Below are positions 52,175-61,276 of a stretch of DNA of 64,000 bases, one piece after another. Origin of the DNA: Methylobacterium crusticola (GTDB lineage Bacteria > Pseudomonadota > Alphaproteobacteria > Rhizobiales > Beijerinckiaceae). A model generated the notes under the pieces. The model worked only from the letters and a program-made list of their open reading frames with translations, did no database searches and was not told the origin of the DNA. The first letter of the stretch is position 1. Each line of letters starts with the position of its first letter. A program made the position numbers and the translations under genes. The DNA lies in contig NZ_QOWC01000001.1 in the NCBI RefSeq assembly GCF_003574465.1, positions 62,001 through 126,000 of the forward strand, given 5' to 3'.

Positions 52175-53479
52175 ATGTCCGCCACAGCCGCCGTCGCCGC
52201 GCTCCCCGCGCAGACGGTCCGCGACGCCGCGTACCGGAAGGCGACGGCCCGCATCGTCCCGATCCTGATCCTGGCCTTCCTGGCGGCCTACCTCGACCGG
52301 GTCAACGTCGGCTTCGCGAAGCTGCAGATGGCCGCCGACCTGAAGTTCAGCGACGCCGTCTACGGCGCCGGCGCCGGGATCTTCTTCCTCGGCTACTTCC
52401 TGTTCGAGCTGCCGAGCAATCTCATCCTGCACCGCGTCGGCGCGCGCACCTGGCTTGCCCGGATCATGATCACCTGGGGGGTGATCTCGGCCCTGACGAT
52501 GCTGGTCCAGACGCCGTGGCAGTTCTACGCTGTCCGCTTCGCCCTCGGCCTCGCCGAGGCCGGCTTCATGCCGGGCGTGATCTACTACCTCGGCGCCTGG
52601 TTCCCGGCCGACCGGCGCGGGCGCGTGGTCGGCCTGTTCTTCATCGGGCTCGGCGTCGCGGGCTTCGTCGGCGGGCCGGTCTCGGGCGCGATCCTCGGCA
52701 CCCTGTCGGGTGCCCTCGGCTACGCGGGCTGGCAGTGGCTGTTCGTCCTGGAGGCGCTGCCCAGCATCGTCGTCGGCGTCGCGCTCTACCTCGTGCTGCA
52801 GGACCGGGTCGAGGATGCGGCCTGGCTCACCGCCGACGAGAAGGCGCTGATCCGCGCCGACGTGGAGCGGGAGCGCGCGGGTAAGCCGGCACTGTCCCTG
52901 CGGGACGCGCTCACCAACCGCTACCTGATCCTGATGACCGGGATCTTCTTCGTCTGCAACCTGTGCCTCTACGGCCTGAACTTCTGGCTGCCGACCCTCA
53001 TCGTCAACATGGGGGTGAAGGACCCGGTCACGGTCGGCCTGATGTCGGCCCTGCCGAGCCTGTGCGCGATCGGCTCGATGGTCCTGGTCAGCCGCAGCTC
53101 GGACCGGACGCGTGAGCGCCGCTGGCACCTCGCCGCCCTCTACCTGACGGGCGCCGCCGGGCTCGTCCTGTCGGTGGTCTGGCAGCACGATCCCGTGCTC
53201 GGCCTCCTCGCCCTCTGCGTCGCCACCGCGGGCATCATGGCGATCCCGCCGCTGTTCTGGAACCTGCCGACCGCCATGCTGAGCGGCGTCGCGGCGGCGG
53301 GCGGGCTCGCGGTGCTCAACTCCTTCGCCAACCTCTCGGGCTTCTTCGGGCCCGCCATCATCGGCTGGACCTCCCAGGCCACCGGCAAGACGGAGTTCTC
53401 GATCCTGTTCCTGGCCGCCGCCCTGATCCTGGCCGCGGGCCTGATCTTCCTCATCCCGGCCAAGCTCGTGAACCGCTGA
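52175..53479 (+). CDS. MFS carrier, anion:cation symporter (ACS) family, first
   Basis: A 434-residue inner-membrane carrier, ATG 52175 with CAGGAGGA upstream. Twelve membrane segments. ACS hallmark: FLAAYLDRVNVGFAKLQMAA near the first helices and LGLAEAGFMPGVIYYLGAWF in helix 4-5, then WQWLFVLEALPSIVVGVALY. These symporters take up organic acids such as tartrate, phthalate or hexuronates with protons. Likely part of the GntR-PdxA regulon. Confidence 0.92.
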   Translation: MSATAAVAALPAQTVRDAAYRKATARIVPILILAFLAAYLDRVNVGFAKLQMAADLKFSDAVYGAGAGIFFLGYFLFELPSNLILHRVGARTWLARIMITWGVISALTMLVQTPWQFYAVRFALGLAEAGFMPGVIYYLGAWFPADRRGRVVGLFFIGLGVAGFVGGPVSGAILGTLSGALGYAGWQWLFVLEALPSIVVGVALYLVLQDRVEDAAWLTADEKALIRADVERERAGKPALSLRDALTNRYLILMTGIFFVCNLCLYGLNFWLPTLIVNMGVKDPVTVGLMSALPSLCAIGSMVLVSRSSDRTRERRWHLAALYLTGAAGLVLSVVWQHDPVLGLLALCVATAGIMAIPPLFWNLPTAMLSGVAAAGGLAVLNSFANLSGFFGPAIIGWTSQATGKTEFSILFLAAALILAAGLIFLIPAKLVNR

Positions 53480-53583
53480 GGCGGTCAGCCGCGGCGCGCC
53501 CGGACCGGGCACGCGACACGCCCAACCCCGAGGCGGGGCCGCAGAAGTCCCGCCCACCCGACCCGACAGGGAGGAACCAACGG

Positions 53584-54885
53584 ATGATCGTGACGACGGC
53601 GAATGCCCACGAGGCCGCGGAGGCCGCGCCCACGGCGGTGCGCTGGCGCATCTTCGCGGTGGTGTTCGTGCTGGTGGTGATCAACCTGATCGACCGCACG
53701 GCGCTCTCGATCGCGATGCCCACCATCGCCCGGGAATTCTCGCTCTCGCCCACCATGCAGGGCCTGATCCTCAGCGCGTTCTTCTGGACCTACGCCCTGC
53801 TCCAGGTGCCGGGCGGCTGGCTGATCGACCGCTTCGGGCCGCGCCGGCTCATCGCCGGGGCGACGATCGGCTGGGGCCTGTTCCAGGCGCTCGCCGCCGC
53901 GGCGACCGGGGGCACGAGCCTGCTCCTGACCCGGCTCGGCCTCGGCGCCGCGGAGGCGCCGCTCTTCCCGGCGGGCGCCAAGCTCAACGCGCTCTGGCTC
54001 TCGCCGGAGGAGCGCGGGCGCGGGGCCGTGCTGATGGATTCCGGCTCCCCCCTCGGGGCGGCCTTCGGGGGCGCGATCATCGCCTTCCTGATCCTCTGGC
54101 TCGGCTCCTGGCGCCTCGCCTTCCTGGCGGCGGGCCTCGCCACGATCGCCCTCGGCTACCTGGCCTGGCGGACCCTGCGCGACGACCCCGCGCGCCACCC
54201 GGGCGTCAACCCGGCCGAGCTGGCGCGCATCCGCGGCGCCGCGGCGGGCGGGGCGGCCCCGGCCGCCGAGACGGCGCCCGATCGGATCACCGCGCGCTCG
54301 ATGACCGGCCTCCTCGTCGGGCGGATGAGCTGGGCGATGATCAATTTCGGGCTCCTGACCTGGGGGCCGAGCTACCTCGCCCAGGCCCGCGGCTTCGACC
54401 TCAAGCAGATGGGCTACGCCACCTTCGTGATCTTCCTGTGCGGGATGGCGGGCTCGCTCTTCGCCGGCTTCTCGGCCGACTGGCTCTTCGCCCGCGGCCT
54501 CTCCCGCGGCCGGATCTACAAGGGGATGCTCGGCGCCTCGGGCCTCGCGGTCGCGGCGGCCTTCCTGGCCCTGCCGCAGGTCGCCGACCCGGTCGCCGCG
54601 GTGGCGATCCTCTCGGCGACCCTGTTCTTCCTCTACTGGGGCAGCCTGTACTGGAGCCTGCCGGTGATGCTTGCGCCCCGCGACAAGGTCGGGGTCGTCG
54701 GCGGGACGATGAACTTCGCCGGCAGCGCCAGCGGCATCGCGGTGCCGATCATCACCGGCTTCGTCCTGCAGACGACCGGCACCTACCTGGCGGTGCTGCT
54801 CTACTTCGCGGCCTGCGCGGTCCTGTACGTGCTGGGCACGCTCCTGATCGCGTTCCCGCAGGCCCGTCCGGCCGGGAGGGCGTGA
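53584..54885 (+). CDS. MFS carrier, ACS-type, second
   Basis: A 433-residue carrier with GGGAGGAACC before ATG 53584. LVVINLIDRTALSIAMPTIA, REFSLSPTMQGLILSAFFWT, YALLQVPGGWLIDRFGPRRL and LGAAEAPLFPAGAKLNALWL are the ACS motifs (hexuronate/galactonate-type). A second carrier beside the first suggests different, related substrates. The amidohydrolase follows with a single base between stop and ATG. Confidence 0.93.
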   Translation: MIVTTANAHEAAEAAPTAVRWRIFAVVFVLVVINLIDRTALSIAMPTIAREFSLSPTMQGLILSAFFWTYALLQVPGGWLIDRFGPRRLIAGATIGWGLFQALAAAATGGTSLLLTRLGLGAAEAPLFPAGAKLNALWLSPEERGRGAVLMDSGSPLGAAFGGAIIAFLILWLGSWRLAFLAAGLATIALGYLAWRTLRDDPARHPGVNPAELARIRGAAAGGAAPAAETAPDRITARSMTGLLVGRMSWAMINFGLLTWGPSYLAQARGFDLKQMGYATFVIFLCGMAGSLFAGFSADWLFARGLSRGRIYKGMLGASGLAVAAAFLALPQVADPVAAVAILSATLFFLYWGSLYWSLPVMLAPRDKVGVVGGTMNFAGSASGIAVPIITGFVLQTTGTYLAVLLYFAACAVLYVLGTLLIAFPQARPAGRA

Positions 54886-54886
54886 G

Positions 54887-55807
54887 ATGGCGAGCCGGAT
54901 CTACGACGGGCCCGTCGTCGACGCCCACCAGCATTTCTGGGAGCCCGACCGCAACCCGCACCCCTGGCTGCGGCCGGAGGCGCGCATCCCGTTCCGGTAC
55001 GGGAACTACGACGCGATCAAGCGGCGCTACCTGCCGGACGATTACCGGCGCGACGCCGGCCCGCACCGGATCGCCGCGAGCGTCTACGTCGAGACCGAGT
55101 GGGACCCCGCCGACCCGATCGGCGAGACGGCCTACGCCTCAGGTCTCGCCGCGCGCCACGGGCTGCCCGGCGCGATCGTGGCGCAGGCCTGGCTCGACCG
55201 GGCCGACGCCGCCGACGTCCTCGCGCGGCAGGCCGCCTTCCCGCTGGTGCGCAGCGTCCGCCACAAGCCGGGCGGGCCCGCGCGTCCCGAGGAGGCGGGC
55301 CGCTCCCGCACGCTGATGTCCGACCCCGCCTGGCGGGCCGGCTTCGCGCGGCTCGCCCGGCACGGCCTGCGCTTCGACCTCCAGACGCCGTGGTGGAACC
55401 TCGACGAGGCGGTCGAGCTCGCCCGCGACTTCCCCGGGACGACGATCATCCTGAACCACGCGGGCCTGCCCGCCGCGCGCGACCCCGCGAGCCTCGCGGG
55501 CTGGCGGGCCGCGATGGCCCGCCTCGCCGGCTGCCCGAACGTCGCCGTGAAGGTCTCGGGCCTCGGCCAGCCCGGGCAGGCCTGGACGCCGGAGAGCAAC
55601 GGCCCCGTGGTGCGCGCGGTGATCGAGCTGTTCGGCGCCGAGCGGGCCATGTTCGGCTCGAACTTCCCGGTCGACAGCCTCTGCGCCACGCTCCCGGAGA
55701 TCCTGGGCGGCATGAAGGCCATCGCGGCGCCGCTCCCGCCCGCCGAACAGGAGGCGTTCTTCGCCGGCACCGCCCGGCGGGTCTACGCCCTGGCGCCGGC
55801 GGGCTGA
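54887..55807 (+). CDS. Amidohydrolase-family lactonase, first
   Basis: A 306-residue TIM-barrel protein; ATG 54887 lies one base after the carrier stop. YDGPVVDAHQHFWEPDRNPH carries His14 and His16 of the metal-site pair; TTIILNHAGLPAARDP and FGSNFPVDSL (Asp) complete the barrel pattern. The group includes 2-pyrone-4,6-dicarboxylate lactonase (LigI) and L-fucono/rhamnono-lactonases, which hydrolyse cyclic esters without or with a metal. The substrate is open; the context favours a sugar-acid or pyrone lactone. Confidence 0.9.
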   Translation: MASRIYDGPVVDAHQHFWEPDRNPHPWLRPEARIPFRYGNYDAIKRRYLPDDYRRDAGPHRIAASVYVETEWDPADPIGETAYASGLAARHGLPGAIVAQAWLDRADAADVLARQAAFPLVRSVRHKPGGPARPEEAGRSRTLMSDPAWRAGFARLARHGLRFDLQTPWWNLDEAVELARDFPGTTIILNHAGLPAARDPASLAGWRAAMARLAGCPNVAVKVSGLGQPGQAWTPESNGPVVRAVIELFGAERAMFGSNFPVDSLCATLPEILGGMKAIAAPLPPAEQEAFFAGTARRVYALAPAG

Positions 55808-55932
55808 GGCGCGGGGCGGACGTCGCTGTTGGTCGCGACGCTGGCCGCGACCGCGGTTCCCTCCCGCCTCTCCGCTCCCGCGCGGCGAGACCTCGTCCAG
55901 GGTTTCGCCGGATCGGCCGGGAGGGATCGACC

Positions 55933-56127
55933 ATGCACCCCGTCCGCGCGACCTCCCCCTCCCTCGCCGGGATGCAGGCCCCGGTGCTCGGTGGCTCCGG
56001 CGGCATCGGAGAGGCCCCGGCTCACGGCCTCGCGCCCGGCGCGGATCGCGCTGACCGACGGCAGCCGCGCCCCTCGTGGTCCTGGATGCGGGCGGGACGG
56101 CCCGCTCACACCGTCGGAAAGCCGTAG
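55933..56127 (+). pseudogene. Short-chain dehydrogenase remnant (N-terminus only)
   Basis: ATG 55933 follows GAGGGATCG. The frame reads MHPVRATSPSLAGMQAPVLG then GSGGIGEAPAHGLAPGADRA, resembling the SDR start V-T-G-G-x-G-G-I-G-x-x-x-A-x-x-L. A later part in another frame (RIALTDGSRAP) continues the match, so a frameshift and truncation are likely. The dehydrogenase would have fitted the catabolic cluster. Confidence 0.4.
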
Positions 56128-57071
56128 AGGCGGCCCGGGTTGTCGACGAGGATCCGGCGTCGCGCGGCCTCGTCCGGTGCCCATTCCGCCAGCAGGTCGA
56201 ACAGGACGGCGTCGTCGGGCAGGTGCTTCTCGCCGCGGTGGGGCCAGTCACTGCCCCAGACCATGCGCTCGGGCGCGGCCTTGGCGAACGCCGCCGCCAC
56301 CGCGCCGGCGTCGCGGTACGAGGGCGGGCCGCTCGCGGTGTTGAGGTAGGCGCCCGACAGCTTCATCCAGGTCCGGCCGCCGTCGAGCAGCCTGCGGACC
56401 GCCGGGTAGGCCCGGTGGCTCTCCCCCTGGCCGGGCGGCAGCCGGGCCAGGTGATCGATGACGAGCGGCGTCGGCAGGCGCGACAGGACGTCGGCGAGGT
56501 CGGCGATCTGGTCGCCGGTCATGTACACCTGCACGTGCCAGCCGAGCGGCGCGACCTTCCGGGCCATCGTCTCGAGGCGCTCGGCGGTCGTGACGCCCCA
56601 GGATTGCGGCGTCACGAAGTTCACCCGGATGCCGACCGCGCCCCGGGCGGCCATCTGCCCGAGCTCGGCATCCGGAATATCCTCGTCGACGACGACGACC
56701 GCGCGCGCGGACGACCCGAACTGCGCGACCCCGTCGAGCGTGGCGCGGTTGTCGACGCCGTAGGTCGAGGGCGTCACCACGACGACGCGGCTCGTGCCGA
56801 TCCGCTCCTGGAGCAGGCGGTAGGCCGCGACGTCGCTGTCGACGACCGGCTCGCCCCGCCAGTGGGCCGAGGCGGGGAAGCGCTTCGAGAAGATGTGGAT
56901 GTGCGCGTCGCACGCGCCGGGCGGCGCGGCCGTCCTCGGCGCCTCCGTGCCGGACGAGAACGGGACGGCGCCTCGCGCCGCGGCCGGGCCGCTCCGGGTG
57001 CCGGCAGCCGCGAGGGCGCAGGCGCCCGCCGCCCTCACGATGTCGCGCCGCGACCAGTCGAACACCGTCAT
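56106..57071 (-). CDS. Exported amidohydrolase-family protein, second
   Basis: A 321-residue protein, start MTVFDWSRRDIVRAAGACAL: an SRRDIVRAAG twin-arginine signal, so it is probably folded before export. After AAARGAV come the metal-site CDAHIHIFSKRF, VVVVTPSTYGVDNRATLDGV, LPTPLVIDHLARLPPGQGES and MVWGSDWPHRGE. Fold and length match the LigI-like lactonases. It is close in sequence pattern to the next protein (PSTYG, WGSDWPH), so the two are paralogues. The last gene in the minus-strand run. Confidence 0.9.
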   Translation of the reverse strand: MTVFDWSRRDIVRAAGACALAAAGTRSGPAAARGAVPFSSGTEAPRTAAPPGACDAHIHIFSKRFPASAHWRGEPVVDSDVAAYRLLQERIGTSRVVVVTPSTYGVDNRATLDGVAQFGSSARAVVVVDEDIPDAELGQMAARGAVGIRVNFVTPQSWGVTTAERLETMARKVAPLGWHVQVYMTGDQIADLADVLSRLPTPLVIDHLARLPPGQGESHRAYPAVRRLLDGGRTWMKLSGAYLNTASGPPSYRDAGAVAAAFAKAAPERMVWGSDWPHRGEKHLPDDAVLFDLLAEWAPDEAARRRILVDNPGRLYGFPTV

Positions 57072-57185
57072 GGTTCACTCTCCCCTCGTCGTTGGGCGGG
57101 CCGCGGCGCCTCGCAGGTGCCGGCGGCCCGCGGATCGGGCGTCCCGTCCCGCTGGCAGGCCGCCGGTCGCTGCCCCCCGCCGGCC

Positions 57186-58136
57186 TCAGAACCCGTAGAG
57201 CCGGGCGGGATTGGCGACGAGGATCCGGGCGCGCAGCTCCGGATCCGGCGCCCACTCCGCCAGCAGGTCGAGCAGGACGGCGTCGTCGGGCTTGCCGTCG
57301 GCGGGCGCCGTCGGGTGCGGCCAGTCGCTCCCCCAGACGAGCCGCTCCGGGGCGAGGCCGACATAGGCGCGGGCGAGCCGGCCCCGGTCGGCGTAGCGGG
57401 GCGGGCCGGACTTCGACAGGAGGTAGGCGCCGGTCAGCTTCACCCAGGCGCCGCGCCTCTCGATCAGACCCGCGATCACCCGGAAGCTCGGATGGTCGGG
57501 ACCGGCCGGCTCGGGAACGTGGCCCATGTGGTCGAACACCACGGGGACGGGCAGGCGCTCGAGCGCGTCCCGCAGCGCGACGATCGTCTCGCCGTCGGAC
57601 ACGAGCTGGATGTGCCAGCCGAGCTCCGCGACCTTGCGGGCGACCGGCTCCAGGTCGTCCATCGGCGCGCCGCCCGGGAGCCGCGTGCCGAACCGGACGC
57701 CCCGGATGCCGGCCTCGTGCAGGCGGCGCAGCTCGGCCGGCGCGACGCTTGCGTCGAGCATCGCGACGCCCCGCGCGCCGCTGCCGAAGCCCTTGACCGT
57801 CTCGACGAGCAGCCGGTTGTCGGTCCCGTAGGTCGAGGGCTGCACCACGACGTTGCGCGTGAGGCCGAGCCGGCGCTGCAACTGCCGGTAATCGTCGGCA
57901 CCGGCATCGGGCGGCCGCAGGGTCGCGGCAGGCGCCGGGGGAAAGCGCGCGTCGTAGACGTGGTGGTGGCAGTCGGTCGCGTCCGGGGGCACGGTGAACG
58001 TGGGGCGGTCGGTCCCGGCGGACCAGCGCACGGCCTCAGCGGCGGCGGGCCGCGGGCCGGCGCAGAGCGCCGCCGCGCTCGCGAGGAGCGCGAGGTGATC
58101 GCGCCGCGTCATCGGATGAGGCATCGGATGTGTCAT
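57186..58136 (-). CDS. Exported amidohydrolase-family protein, third (paralogue)
   Basis: A 316-residue protein; ATG 58136, or 58112 for MTRRDHLALLASAAALCAGP, a twin-arginine-type signal. The body shows ATDCHHHVYDARFP (metal His pair), NVVVQPSTYGTDNRLLVETV, VPVVFDHMGHVPEPAGPDHP and LVWGSDWPHPTAPADGKPDD. It shares blocks with the downstream neighbour, so a tandem duplication with divergence is probable. It lies 14 bases after the SMP-30 gene. Confidence 0.9.
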   Translation of the reverse strand: MTHPMPHPMTRRDHLALLASAAALCAGPRPAAAEAVRWSAGTDRPTFTVPPDATDCHHHVYDARFPPAPAATLRPPDAGADDYRQLQRRLGLTRNVVVQPSTYGTDNRLLVETVKGFGSGARGVAMLDASVAPAELRRLHEAGIRGVRFGTRLPGGAPMDDLEPVARKVAELGWHIQLVSDGETIVALRDALERLPVPVVFDHMGHVPEPAGPDHPSFRVIAGLIERRGAWVKLTGAYLLSKSGPPRYADRGRLARAYVGLAPERLVWGSDWPHPTAPADGKPDDAVLLDLLAEWAPDPELRARILVANPARLYGF

Positions 58137-58150
58137 GGGCGCGGGTCCGC

Positions 58151-59071
58151 TCAGGCGTGCGAGAACAGGGCCTGACCGGGGGCGGGCATCCGCGCCGTCA
58201 GGATGCTCCCGGTCTCGGACTCGGTGATGAAGAGGGTCGCGCGGTCCGGCCCGCCATACGCCACGTTGGTGGTCGAGCGGCCGGCCGGGGACACCACGCG
58301 CAGGAGCGGCTCGGCGACCGGCGACAGACGCCAGACCGAGCCGAAGCCGGTATGGGCGACGACGAGGCAGCCCTCGGCGTCGAGCGCGACGCCGTCCGGG
58401 CCGCCGAGCCCGCCGTGGAGCTGCGAGAACACCCCGACCTTCGACACGAGCCCGCTCGTCCCGAGCGGGATGCGCCAGATCTGCTGCGCCCGCGTCACGG
58501 CGACGAAGAGGTTCGCCATGGCGCTGTCGACCACGATGCCGTTCGGGCTCGGCACCGTGTCGACGAGGCAGGTCAGCTCGCCGGAGGCGCGCAGGCGGTA
58601 GACCCGGCCGGTCGGGTCCTGGAGGCCGGTCTGGCCCTGGTCCGTGAAGTAGAGGTCGCCGTTTCCCGCGAAGGTGAGGTCGTTGACGCCCCGGAATCCC
58701 TCCGAGCCGGCATTCTCCAGGAACGGCGTCACCGACCCGGCCTCGGGGTCGAGGAGCAGGATCCCGCGCTTGTAGCAGGTGATGAAGATGCGCCCGTCGC
58801 GATGGATCTTCAGCCCGTTCGGCCAGCCGTCGTACTCGGCGACGAGCTCCCAGGTCCCGTCCGGGTCGATGCGGAAGATGCGGCCGAACGGGATGTCGGT
58901 CACGTAGAGCCGGCCGGCGCGGTCGAAGACCGGGCCCTCGAGGAAGGAGTCGATGGCCTGCCCGCCGCGGTTCGCGCTCGCCCAGGCGGTGGCCGTCGGC
59001 TTGCGGAACCGGTCCGGCAGGCGCGTGAAGATCTCGGCCGTCACGATCGGCGGGGGAGAAAAGAACGACAT
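58151..59071 (-). CDS. SMP-30/gluconolactonase-family lactonase
   Basis: A 306-residue beta-propeller from ATG 59071 (MSFFSPPPIVTAEIFTRLPD). It has SFLEGPVFDRAGRLYVTDIP, with Glu for the metal, NDLTFAGNGDLYFTDQGQTG, SPNGIVVDSAMANLFVAVTR (Asn) and GGPDGVALDAEGCLVVAHTG (Asp). The family hydrolyses sugar lactones with Ca or Zn. No signal peptide. With the amidohydrolases it gives three to four lactonase-type enzymes in one locus. Confidence 0.93.
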   Translation of the reverse strand: MSFFSPPPIVTAEIFTRLPDRFRKPTATAWASANRGGQAIDSFLEGPVFDRAGRLYVTDIPFGRIFRIDPDGTWELVAEYDGWPNGLKIHRDGRIFITCYKRGILLLDPEAGSVTPFLENAGSEGFRGVNDLTFAGNGDLYFTDQGQTGLQDPTGRVYRLRASGELTCLVDTVPSPNGIVVDSAMANLFVAVTRAQQIWRIPLGTSGLVSKVGVFSQLHGGLGGPDGVALDAEGCLVVAHTGFGSVWRLSPVAEPLLRVVSPAGRSTTNVAYGGPDRATLFITESETGSILTARMPAPGQALFSHA

Positions 59072-59148
59072 CGTGGCCCTCGAGGGATGAGAGAATCCGC
59101 GCGGCGGTTCGACCGACCGCCGCACCACGCGGGTCGACGGCCTCGAGG

Positions 59149-60468
59149 TCAGGCCGCGGCCATTGCCGCGCGGGTGTCGCGGGCATGCGCGCGGCTGATC
59201 ATCAGGACGCTGAGTGCGGCGGCCGCGTCGAGCGCCGCGACCGGGAGCATGCCGAGGGCGAAGCTCCCGGTCGCCTCCTTCACCAGGCCGACGACGTTCA
59301 CCATCAGGCCGCCGCCGATGAGGTTCGCGATCGCGTTGATCCCCGCGAGGCCCGCCGCCAGCGTCCCGGCCGACAGCCAGCCCGCCGACAGGGCCCAGAA
59401 CGGCCCCTTGAAGGCGTAGGCGCCGACGAGCGCGCAGGTCACGGCCGCGATGGTCGTCGCGAGGCTGCCCGACAGGCTCAGGTAGGCCAGGCCGAAGGCC
59501 GCGAGCGTCAGCGGGAGCGCCGTGTGCCAGGTGCGCTCGCCGCTGCGGTCCGACCGGCGGCCCCACAGGATCATCAGTACCGTGGCGAAGCCGTACGGGA
59601 TCGCGTTGACGAAGCCGGTCTGGAGATTGGTCAGCCCGTACGCCTTGATGATCTGCGGCTGCCAGACCGACAGCACGCTCCCGGTCGCGGACGCTCCCGC
59701 GCAGACGAGCGCCATGGTCACGAAGTACTTGTTGCGCGCGAGCTGCCACAGCGAGATGTGGCCGACGGGCGTCCTGCGGGCCGCCTCCTCGGCGAGGCGC
59801 CCGACGAGCCAGGCGCGCTGCGGCGCATCGAGCCAGGCGGCGTCACGGGGCCTGTCCGTCAGCACGAACAGGCAGCAGATCCCAAGCAGGATGGTCGGGA
59901 CGCCCTCCAGCACGAACAGCCACTGCCAGCCCTTGAGCCCGAGGGCCCCGTCGAGTTCGAGGAGCGACACGGAGAGGGGCGAGCCCAGGAAGGTCGCGAG
60001 CGGGATCGAGACCGTGAACGTCGCCAGGATGCGCGCCCGGTACGCGCTCGGCAGCCAGTAGGTCAGGTAGAGGATGGCGCCCGGGAAGAAGCCGGCCTCG
60101 GCCGCGCCCAGGACGAAGCGCATCGCGTAGAGGGAGTACGGCCCCGCCACCAGGGCCATGCCCATCGTCACGAGACCCCAGGTGATCATGATCCGGGCGA
60201 TCCAGCGCCGCGCGCCGACGCGCTGGAGCGCGAGGTTGCTCGGGACCTCGACCAGGAAGTAGGAGACGAAGAACAGGCTCGCCGCGAAGCCGAACATCGC
60301 GGGCGTGAGCCCGAGATCCTTGTTCATCTGCAACGCGGCGAAGCCGACGTTGACCCTGTCGAGCAGGGCGAAGAAGTAGCAGACCATCAGGAACGGCACG
60401 AGCCGAAGGATGACCCGGCGCATGGTCGCGGTCTCGAGGGATTGCGGCGCTTGTTCGGAGACGCTCAC
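59149..60468 (-). CDS. MFS carrier, ACS-type, third
   Basis: A 439-residue carrier. GTG 60468 is chosen since CGGGAGGACAG precedes it by 5 bases; ATG 60492 is an alternative. CYFFALLDRVNVGFAALQMN and YFLVEVPSNLALQRVGARRW with AAEAGFFPGAILYLTYWLPS are ACS hallmarks. It probably transports the organic acid used by the surrounding enzymes, with an RraA aldolase gene 89 bases upstream. Confidence 0.92.
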   Translation of the reverse strand: MSVSEQAPQSLETATMRRVILRLVPFLMVCYFFALLDRVNVGFAALQMNKDLGLTPAMFGFAASLFFVSYFLVEVPSNLALQRVGARRWIARIMITWGLVTMGMALVAGPYSLYAMRFVLGAAEAGFFPGAILYLTYWLPSAYRARILATFTVSIPLATFLGSPLSVSLLELDGALGLKGWQWLFVLEGVPTILLGICCLFVLTDRPRDAAWLDAPQRAWLVGRLAEEAARRTPVGHISLWQLARNKYFVTMALVCAGASATGSVLSVWQPQIIKAYGLTNLQTGFVNAIPYGFATVLMILWGRRSDRSGERTWHTALPLTLAAFGLAYLSLSGSLATTIAAVTCALVGAYAFKGPFWALSAGWLSAGTLAAGLAGINAIANLIGGGLMVNVVGLVKEATGSFALGMLPVAALDAAAALSVLMISRAHARDTRAAMAAA

Positions 60469-60556
60469 GTCCTGTCCTCCCGGGTTCTTCATCGGTGCGG
60501 CCCCGGCGCCACCGGCGCCGGTCCGCGTCATCGCGTGCCCGCCGTCCGCAGGCGGG

Positions 60557-61231
60557 TCAGACTCCCTCGCAGCCCGCGTCCCGCAGGGCGCGCTCGACCC
60601 ACGAGCGGTCCACGGTGCCGGCCTTGATGGCCGCCATCGTGTCGGCCTCGCCCGCCTGCTTCCTGCTGGCCGCCGCGTAGACCTCGTCCGCCTGCTCGAT
60701 GGGCACGCAGACGACCCCGTCGTCGTCGCCGACGATGAGGTCGCCCGGCCGGATCACCATGCCGTCGAGAGCGATCGTGGCGTTCACCTCGCCGGGCCCG
60801 TTCTTGTAGGGACCGCGATGCGTGATGCCGGCCGCGAAGACCGGGAGGGCGTTGGCGCGGATCCACCCGGAATCGCGCACGGCCCCGTTCACGATCACGC
60901 CCGCGACCCCGATCTGCTGCGCGTGGGCGAGCATGAGCTCGCCCATGATCGCGTTCGTGAGGTCGCCGCCCGCGTCGACCACGAGGACGTCACCCGGGCC
61001 GGCGCGGTTGAGGGCCGCGTGCACCATCAGGTTGTCGCCCGGGCGCTGCCTCACCGTGAGCGCGGCGCCCGCCAGCACGCCTCCGGCGTGGAGCGGCCGC
61101 AGGCGGGGACCGCCATGCGCCATGCGGTTCATCGAGTCGCTGATATTCGCGACCGCGATGGCCTTGAACCGCGCGACCGTGGCGTCGTCGACCTTGCGCG
61201 GCCGGGGATGGATCGTGAACCCGATGGACAT
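60557..61231 (-). CDS. RraA-family aldolase (4-hydroxy-4-methyl-2-oxoglutarate type)
   Basis: A 224-residue protein from ATG 61231, GGAGGCA upstream on the minus strand. SMNRMAHGGPRLRPLHAGGV, the active-site DVLVVDAGGDLTNAIMGELM, VIVNGAVRDSGWIRANALPV with R-D, and GDLIVGDDDGVVCVPIEQAD match class II HMG/CHA aldolases (LigK, GalC) that split 4-hydroxy-2-oxo acids to pyruvate and a keto acid. The RraA ribonuclease-inhibitor group looks similar, but the D-G-D-D-G-V motif and neighbours favour aldolase. Confidence 0.9.
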   Translation of the reverse strand: MSIGFTIHPRPRKVDDATVARFKAIAVANISDSMNRMAHGGPRLRPLHAGGVLAGAALTVRQRPGDNLMVHAALNRAGPGDVLVVDAGGDLTNAIMGELMLAHAQQIGVAGVIVNGAVRDSGWIRANALPVFAAGITHRGPYKNGPGEVNATIALDGMVIRPGDLIVGDDDGVVCVPIEQADEVYAAASRKQAGEADTMAAIKAGTVDRSWVERALRDAGCEGV

Positions 61232-61276
61232 GGCTGCCTCCTGGACGGGGAAGGGGGGAATCGCGGGGTGCGGCGC

